DNA of 15,760 nt from an uncultured Clostridia bacterium (GTDB lineage Bacteria; Bacillota; Clostridia; Oscillospirales; Ruminococcaceae): NCBI GenBank assembly GCA_947176675.1, contig CAMWRN010000024.1, forward strand, positions 1-15,760, in the 5' to 3' direction. The first letter of the stretch is position 1; each line of letters begins with the position of its first letter. Positions 12,143 through 15,760 of this stretch are shown in pieces. The notes beneath the pieces were generated by a model, which was not told where the DNA came from, searched no databases, and saw only the letters and a program-made list of their open reading frames with translations. Made by a program: the position numbers and the translations under genes.

Positions 12143-13759
12143 TTATAGCGTGGATTCGTTCCTCCACACATTGCATTCCAGCAGGTACGGCTCTTTTGAA
12201 CTGCACAGATGCTCTATCGCAGCCTCCGCCTCAGCCATGGTGCAGACACGTTCCGCTCTGATACCGTATGCTTCCGCAAGAGCAACAAAGTCAGGGTTTC
12301 CGTCCGCAATATGAATAGCTGTCTGATTGTCCTTATAGAGATTTGTCTGCAATTCCCGAACCATTCCAAGACGGTTGTTACGCATAAGGATTATCTTCAC
12401 GGGAATTTTTTCCTGAACAATAGTAGCAAGCTCCATCATCTGCATCTGGAAAGAGCCGTCGCCGCAGATAGCAACTACCTCCGAATCGGGAGAAGCGAAC
12501 TTTGCTCCGACAGCCGCGGGAACGGAATAACCCATTGTACCCATACCGCCGCTTGTAAGGAAACGTCCGCCCTTGAACTGAAAGTTATTGCAGGTCCAAA
12601 TCTGGTTCTGACCCACGTCTGCAACGCATATAGTATTTTCTGAAAGCTTTGCCGAAAGCTTTCGGATAAACATTTTCGGGTTGACGTAGCCCTCGGTCTC
12701 GTCCTCTTTGGGGACTGTGTTCTTTACCTCGGACAGCTCCGCAAGCCAGTCTGCGCGTTCTGCGCTGCCCAGCTTTTCGGTAAGCTCCTGCAAAATATGT
12801 TTGCAGTCGCCTACAAGAGGAATATCAACATGCATATTCTTGCCGATCTCGGCGGGGTCAACGTCTATGTGGATAATTTTAGTGGTCTCAGCAAGGAACT
12901 TGGGAGACCTGACAGCTCTGTCACCCACTCTTGCGCCTATGAGTATCATGGTGTCGCACTTGGACACGGCTTCGTTTGCAGTCCTTACGCCATGCATACC
13001 CAGCATACCCATGTAAAGCGGGTGCGCCGAGGGGAAAATTCCCAGTCCCATCATAGTGGAGACAACCGGTATCCTTGTTTTTTCGGCAAGCGCCCTAAGC
13101 TCGTCGCAGGCTTTGGCGGAAATAACGCCTCCGCCCGCGCAGATAAGCGGTCTTTCCGAAATCTTGAGAGCCTCGCAGACCTTTTTTATCTGGAAACTGT
13201 TACCCTTAACTGTAGGCTTGTAGGTACGCAACTCTACCTTTTCGGGGTACTGAAAATCTATCATGGTCTGCTGAATGTCAACAGGCACGTCAATTAGCAC
13301 AGGACCGTTCCGCCCTGTACCCGCAATATAGAAAGCTTCCTTGAATATTCTGGGAAGCTGTGAAGCGTCCTTGATAAGGTAGCTGTTTTTGACAAAAGGT
13401 TCAGCCGCGCCTGTGATGTCAACTTCCTGAAAAACGTCGCAGCCGATCTGGTCGGTAGAGACCTGACCCGTAATGCACACAAGCGGTACGCTGTCGGCAT
13501 AAGCTGTGGCTATTGCGGTAAGCAGATTAGTCGCGCCGGGACCCGACGTAGCGATACAAACGGCAGGCTTGCCCGAAATTCTGGCATAGCCGTTTGCGGC
13601 ATGACCCGCGTTGTCCTCACGCCTTACGAGAACATGGCGGATATCCGAATGTGTAAGCTCGTCGTAAAACGGGCAGATTGCAGCGCCCGGATAGCCAAAG
13701 ACGACCTTAACGCCCTCGTTTTCAAGACATTTTACCATTGCTTCAGCGGCTTTGATCAA
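12143..13759 (-). CDS. ilvB: acetolactate synthase, large catalytic subunit
   Basis: A 538-residue thiamine-diphosphate enzyme. It condenses two pyruvates to acetolactate, or pyruvate with 2-oxobutyrate to acetohydroxybutyrate. The N-terminal domain has FGYPGAAI and RRED with the TPP-activating Glu48, then TSGPGATN. The central FAD-binding-type domain is about 185-335. The C-terminal TPP motif GDG (433-435), 25 residues, NN (461-462) is intact. The start chosen is TTG at 13759, giving (M)IKAAEAMVKCLENEG, with TTGGAG (13768-13773) 8 nt upstream. A farther TTG at 13777 precedes that site, and ATG at 13738 would clip the conserved N-terminus. GMVRELQ (465-471) carries Leu470 where E. coli AHAS II has Trp464. 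The C-terminus (ECNVWRNESTL) is shorter than the usual 550-570-residue form. First gene of the ilv operon. Confidence 0.96.
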   Translation of the reverse strand: MIKAAEAMVKCLENEGVKVVFGYPGAAICPFYDELTHSDIRHVLVRREDNAGHAANGYARISGKPAVCIATSGPGATNLLTAIATAYADSVPLVCITGQVSTDQIGCDVFQEVDITGAAEPFVKNSYLIKDASQLPRIFKEAFYIAGTGRNGPVLIDVPVDIQQTMIDFQYPEKVELRTYKPTVKGNSFQIKKVCEALKISERPLICAGGGVISAKACDELRALAEKTRIPVVSTMMGLGIFPSAHPLYMGMLGMHGVRTANEAVSKCDTMILIGARVGDRAVRSPKFLAETTKIIHIDVDPAEIGKNMHVDIPLVGDCKHILQELTEKLGSAERADWLAELSEVKNTVPKEDETEGYVNPKMFIRKLSAKLSENTICVADVGQNQIWTCNNFQFKGGRFLTSGGMGTMGYSVPAAVGAKFASPDSEVVAICGDGSFQMQMMELATIVQEKIPVKIILMRNNRLGMVRELQTNLYKDNQTAIHIADGNPDFVALAEAYGIRAERVCTMAEAEAAIEHLCSSKEPYLLECNVWRNESTL

Positions 13760-13806
13760 TCCAATCACTCCAATCAAAATTTTAATGTAAAAAAGTATAC
13801 CTTTTA

Positions 13807-13835
13807 ATAATACCTCTTTTCTCGGACAAAGTCAA
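13807..13835 (-). promoter_or_regulatory. ilvB: sigma-A promoter of the ilvBNC operon
   Basis: Minus strand: -35 TTGACT (13835-13830, 5 of 6), 17-bp spacer, -10 TATTAT (13812-13807, 5 of 6). Predicted start is near 13800, giving a leader of about 40 nt. That is too short for a T-box or leader-peptide attenuator, so control, if any, is probably at promoter level. AT-rich DNA upstream (13840-13870) has weak AATTTTC-type runs. Confidence 0.75.
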
Positions 13836-13886
13836 TGGGTATTAGGAAAATTCTAAGAAAATCAAAATTCACCTTAGTACATGCTG

Positions 13887-15224
13887 TCAGCTTTTTGAAG
13901 CTAACCGTCCCCGCGCAAATCTTAACAGAGCCGCCCGCTCATTAGGTATCTTTTCATCTATGACAGCGTCAAGAATATCTTTCAGTATCGTTCCTATCCC
14001 CTCGCCGGTAAAGCCAAGCTCCAGCATATCGCCGCCGTTTACCGCCAAGTCCGAAAGCTTCAGACACTGCTCTTCCGCAATGATTCTCTCCGCCCTTTTC
14101 TGCATGGCTTCGATGACCTGCACGCGTTCAATACAGAAACGGTGCTTTTCTCTGTTGTCGCCTTTCATAACCTCCATAAGCAGAAAATAATCTTCGGTTC
14201 CAAGCGTTGACAGCAGCCTCTTTACGACCTTATCGTCGTTCACGGGAGTAACATAATGATATCTTATAAGCTTAGACACACGCGCTGTCGTTTCCGCGCG
14301 GAAACGCAACCTGTGTAGGATAGTTCCCGCTATGTCCGCACTCAGTTTTTCGTGACCGTAAAAATGTCCGTTTCCCTCATCATCCGCTTTGAAGCAGAAT
14401 GGCTTTCCTATATCATGGAGCATGAGGGCAAGTCGGACGTCGGGATCCGCTTCGGAACGCTCCACTGCCGCGGCGGTGTGAGTCCACACGTCGTATATAT
14501 GGTACTTGCTGTGCTGGTCGAAATCTATGCACAGTTCGATCTCGGGAATGATGACAGCTATCACGTCCGAAAACTCGGTAAGGATATCAAAAGGCGCAAC
14601 ACCGCACAAAAGCAGGGAAAGCTCCTTTGATGTTCTTTCAACGGAAATTTCCTCAAGCAGATCTTTCATTTTATGCGCAGCTTCGGCAACGCGCTTATCA
14701 AGTCCGAAGTCAAGCTCCGACGCGAAACGAAGCGCGCGCATTATCCTTAAAGCGTCCTCTCCGAAACGCTTTTCGGGGTTTCCCACACAGGTTATCCTGC
14801 GGCGGAAAAGGTCTTTCTGACCCTCGTGCAGGTCGATCAGACCCGTACGGGGATTATATGCCATTGCATTTACGGTAAAGTCGCGGCGCGCAAGATCGTC
14901 CCTGATATTCGAGGAAAACACCACACTGTCGGGACGTCGGCGGTCGGAATATGCTCCGTCCTTTCTGAACGTTGTTACCTCGAAGCTTTCGCCGTTTACA
15001 ATGACCGTAACAGTTCCATGCTGTACCCCCGTCTCAATGACCTTGAAATTCTTAAAGCAGCGTTTTGTCTGTTCCGGAACAGCCGACGTTGCAATGTCGT
15101 AATCTTTCGGCGTTCTGCCGAGAAGCTCGTCCCGAACGCAGCCGCCGACGATATAGGCTTCATAACCGTTTTTTTCAAGAATTTCAATAACTGTTTTTAC
15201 GTTTTTCGGCAGACTGATAGTCAT
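13887..15224 (-). CDS. cca: CCA tRNA nucleotidyltransferase (class II, with HD domain)
   Basis: A 445-residue enzyme that adds or repairs the 3'-terminal CCA of tRNAs using CTP and ATP. The head domain has GGCVRD (27-32), the metal-binding DYD (Asp41 and Asp43), RRDFTVNAMAY (113-123) and the template motif EDALR (156-160), followed by RALRFASEL. A C-terminal HD phosphohydrolase-type domain is marked by WTHT (247-250) and LMLHDIGKP (267-275), as in HD-containing CCA enzymes. A poly(A) polymerase or a CC-adding enzyme of the same superfamily cannot be excluded from motifs alone, but the intact EDxxR and flexible-loop region favour a full CCA-adding enzyme. ATG with AAGGGAGG (15233-15240) 8 nt upstream. 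It starts 36 nt after the hydrolase stop, so the two are probably co-transcribed. The ilvB promoter follows within 130 nt, with no clear terminator between. Confidence 0.88.
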   Translation of the reverse strand: MTISLPKNVKTVIEILEKNGYEAYIVGGCVRDELLGRTPKDYDIATSAVPEQTKRCFKNFKVIETGVQHGTVTVIVNGESFEVTTFRKDGAYSDRRRPDSVVFSSNIRDDLARRDFTVNAMAYNPRTGLIDLHEGQKDLFRRRITCVGNPEKRFGEDALRIMRALRFASELDFGLDKRVAEAAHKMKDLLEEISVERTSKELSLLLCGVAPFDILTEFSDVIAVIIPEIELCIDFDQHSKYHIYDVWTHTAAAVERSEADPDVRLALMLHDIGKPFCFKADDEGNGHFYGHEKLSADIAGTILHRLRFRAETTARVSKLIRYHYVTPVNDDKVVKRLLSTLGTEDYFLLMEVMKGDNREKHRFCIERVQVIEAMQKRAERIIAEEQCLKLSDLAVNGGDMLELGFTGEGIGTILKDILDAVIDEKIPNERAALLRFARGRLASKS

Positions 15225-15260
15225 GTCATATACCTCCCTTGCGTCCGTACAGGAAATTAT

Positions 15261-15760
15261 TTATTTTATCTGATATGTATTATCTGCATGGAGAATAAAA
15301 TCCAATATTCTTTGGTTGAAATCTTTTGCCTCCTCGTAAGCCGCGTGACCGAGTTCTTCGTACATGAACAGCCTGCATTTTGCCTCGCCAAGCTTTTTCG
15401 CTGTTTCCTCCGAAGCTTCGCCCGTTACCACTTTATCCCGCCTGCCGCCGATAACGAAAACGGGACACGCGATCTTTTCAAGCTCTTCATAGATGTCACA
15501 GGTAAGACAGGCTTTTGCAAGAACAATAAACCTGTTCGGGTCTTCTAACTTTGTAAATTTGGAAATCAAAGGCAAAAGCCTTCCGTATTTTTTTATATAT
15601 TTATCCGAATACATTTTGGGGATCATATCCAAAACAATTGCTTCAATTTCCCCGTTTTCAGCCATTTTTATCCAACTGCCCACAACCGCTTTTACCGTTT
15701 CATTCATGCGGGAAAGCGTTACTCCCAGCGTAAGAGTACGCACAAATCTCGGACTTCTGA
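15261..15760 (-). CDS. alpha/beta hydrolase, C-terminal part, 5' end beyond the window
   Basis: The last 166 codons of an alpha/beta-hydrolase-fold protein. The frame is open to the right edge, so the N-terminal part, including the nucleophile elbow (GxSxG), is outside. SPRFVRTLTLGVTLSR at the visible N-end is the strand normally found just after the nucleophile helix in this family. A helical cap follows. CPVFVIGGRRDKVV carries the expected catalytic Asp (in GGRRD) and MYEELGHAAYEE the catalytic His. A GTG at 15743 could be read as a start, but it would leave out half the fold, so truncation by the window is the better explanation. The substrate is unknown; relatives include esterases, lipases and haloperoxidase-like enzymes. 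Upstream partner of cca on the same transcript, 36 nt apart. Confidence 0.85.
   Translation of the reverse strand, partial: RSPRFVRTLTLGVTLSRMNETVKAVVGSWIKMAENGEIEAIVLDMIPKMYSDKYIKKYGRLLPLISKFTKLEDPNRFIVLAKACLTCDIYEELEKIACPVFVIGGRRDKVVTGEASEETAKKLGEAKCRLFMYEELGHAAYEEAKDFNQRILDFILHADNTYQIK

Noticed and set aside
13778..13886. T-box or CodY control region upstream of ilvB
   Set aside because: There is no T-box sequence or terminator/antiterminator and the leader is only about 40 nt. The best CodY-like match (AATTTTC runs) has about five mismatches in 15.
14826..15548. A 240-codon open frame on the plus strand
   Set aside because: It runs antisense across cca and the hydrolase gene, both with clear motifs. 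It has no family features of its own.

Overview
The window looks like chromosomal DNA from a low-to-mid GC Gram-positive of the class Clostridia, most likely an Oscillospiraceae/Ruminococcus-like bacterium. This rests on strong Shine-Dalgarno sites (GGAGG, AAGGAG, AAAGGA), several near-consensus sigma-A promoters, TTG and GTG starts, AT-rich intergenic DNA, and the protein types present (a MacB-like ABC fusion with a clostridial-style ectodomain, DUF554, and a one-cluster ilvB-ilvN-ilvC set). Genus and species are inference. There are no tRNA, rRNA, CRISPR, phage or transposase genes.

Layout. Bases 1-4213 carry minus-strand genes read right to left: a DUF554/YqgA-like membrane protein, a fused ATPase-permease ABC protein, the nucleotide pyrophosphatase Maf, and possibly the first codons of another gene at the left edge. 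A minus-strand terminator (about 4242-4282) separates them from a minus-strand chemotaxis receptor with a dCache-type sensor (4417-6399). That receptor is divergent from a plus-strand membrane-anchored GGDEF-EAL protein (6765-9332). The two share a 365-bp AT-rich control region with a perfect TTGACA-N17-TATAAT promoter for the receptor and an extended -10 for the c-di-GMP gene. Both proteins are sensory: one would feed the chemotaxis kinase, the other c-di-GMP turnover.

Bases 9333-10433 hold tandem terminator hairpins between convergent genes, a small inverted-repeat-bounded AT-rich segment, a bacterial PH-domain membrane protein (minus), and a divergent 71-residue XRE regulator (plus). A strong promoter and several operator-like repeats lie between these last two, which suggests a small regulator/target pair.

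Bases 10434-13835 are a branched-chain amino acid operon on the minus strand, ilvB-ilvN-ilvC, with a TTGACT-N17-TATTAT promoter, a short leader with no room for a T-box, and a terminator hairpin after ilvC. Together these enzymes turn pyruvate (with pyruvate or 2-oxobutyrate) into the dihydroxy acid precursors of valine, leucine and isoleucine. Bases 13887-15760 carry the CCA tRNA nucleotidyltransferase gene and, upstream of it, an alpha/beta hydrolase cut by the right edge.

Most of the window is ordinary housekeeping and sensory content, and I do not see a convincing undescribed system. The parts most worth a second look are the PH-domain/XRE control region, non-canonical residues in IlvB and IlvC, the Met-rich and duplicated-motif ectodomain of the ABC protein, and unexplained repeats at about 3392-3485, 4254-4398 and 9451-9534.
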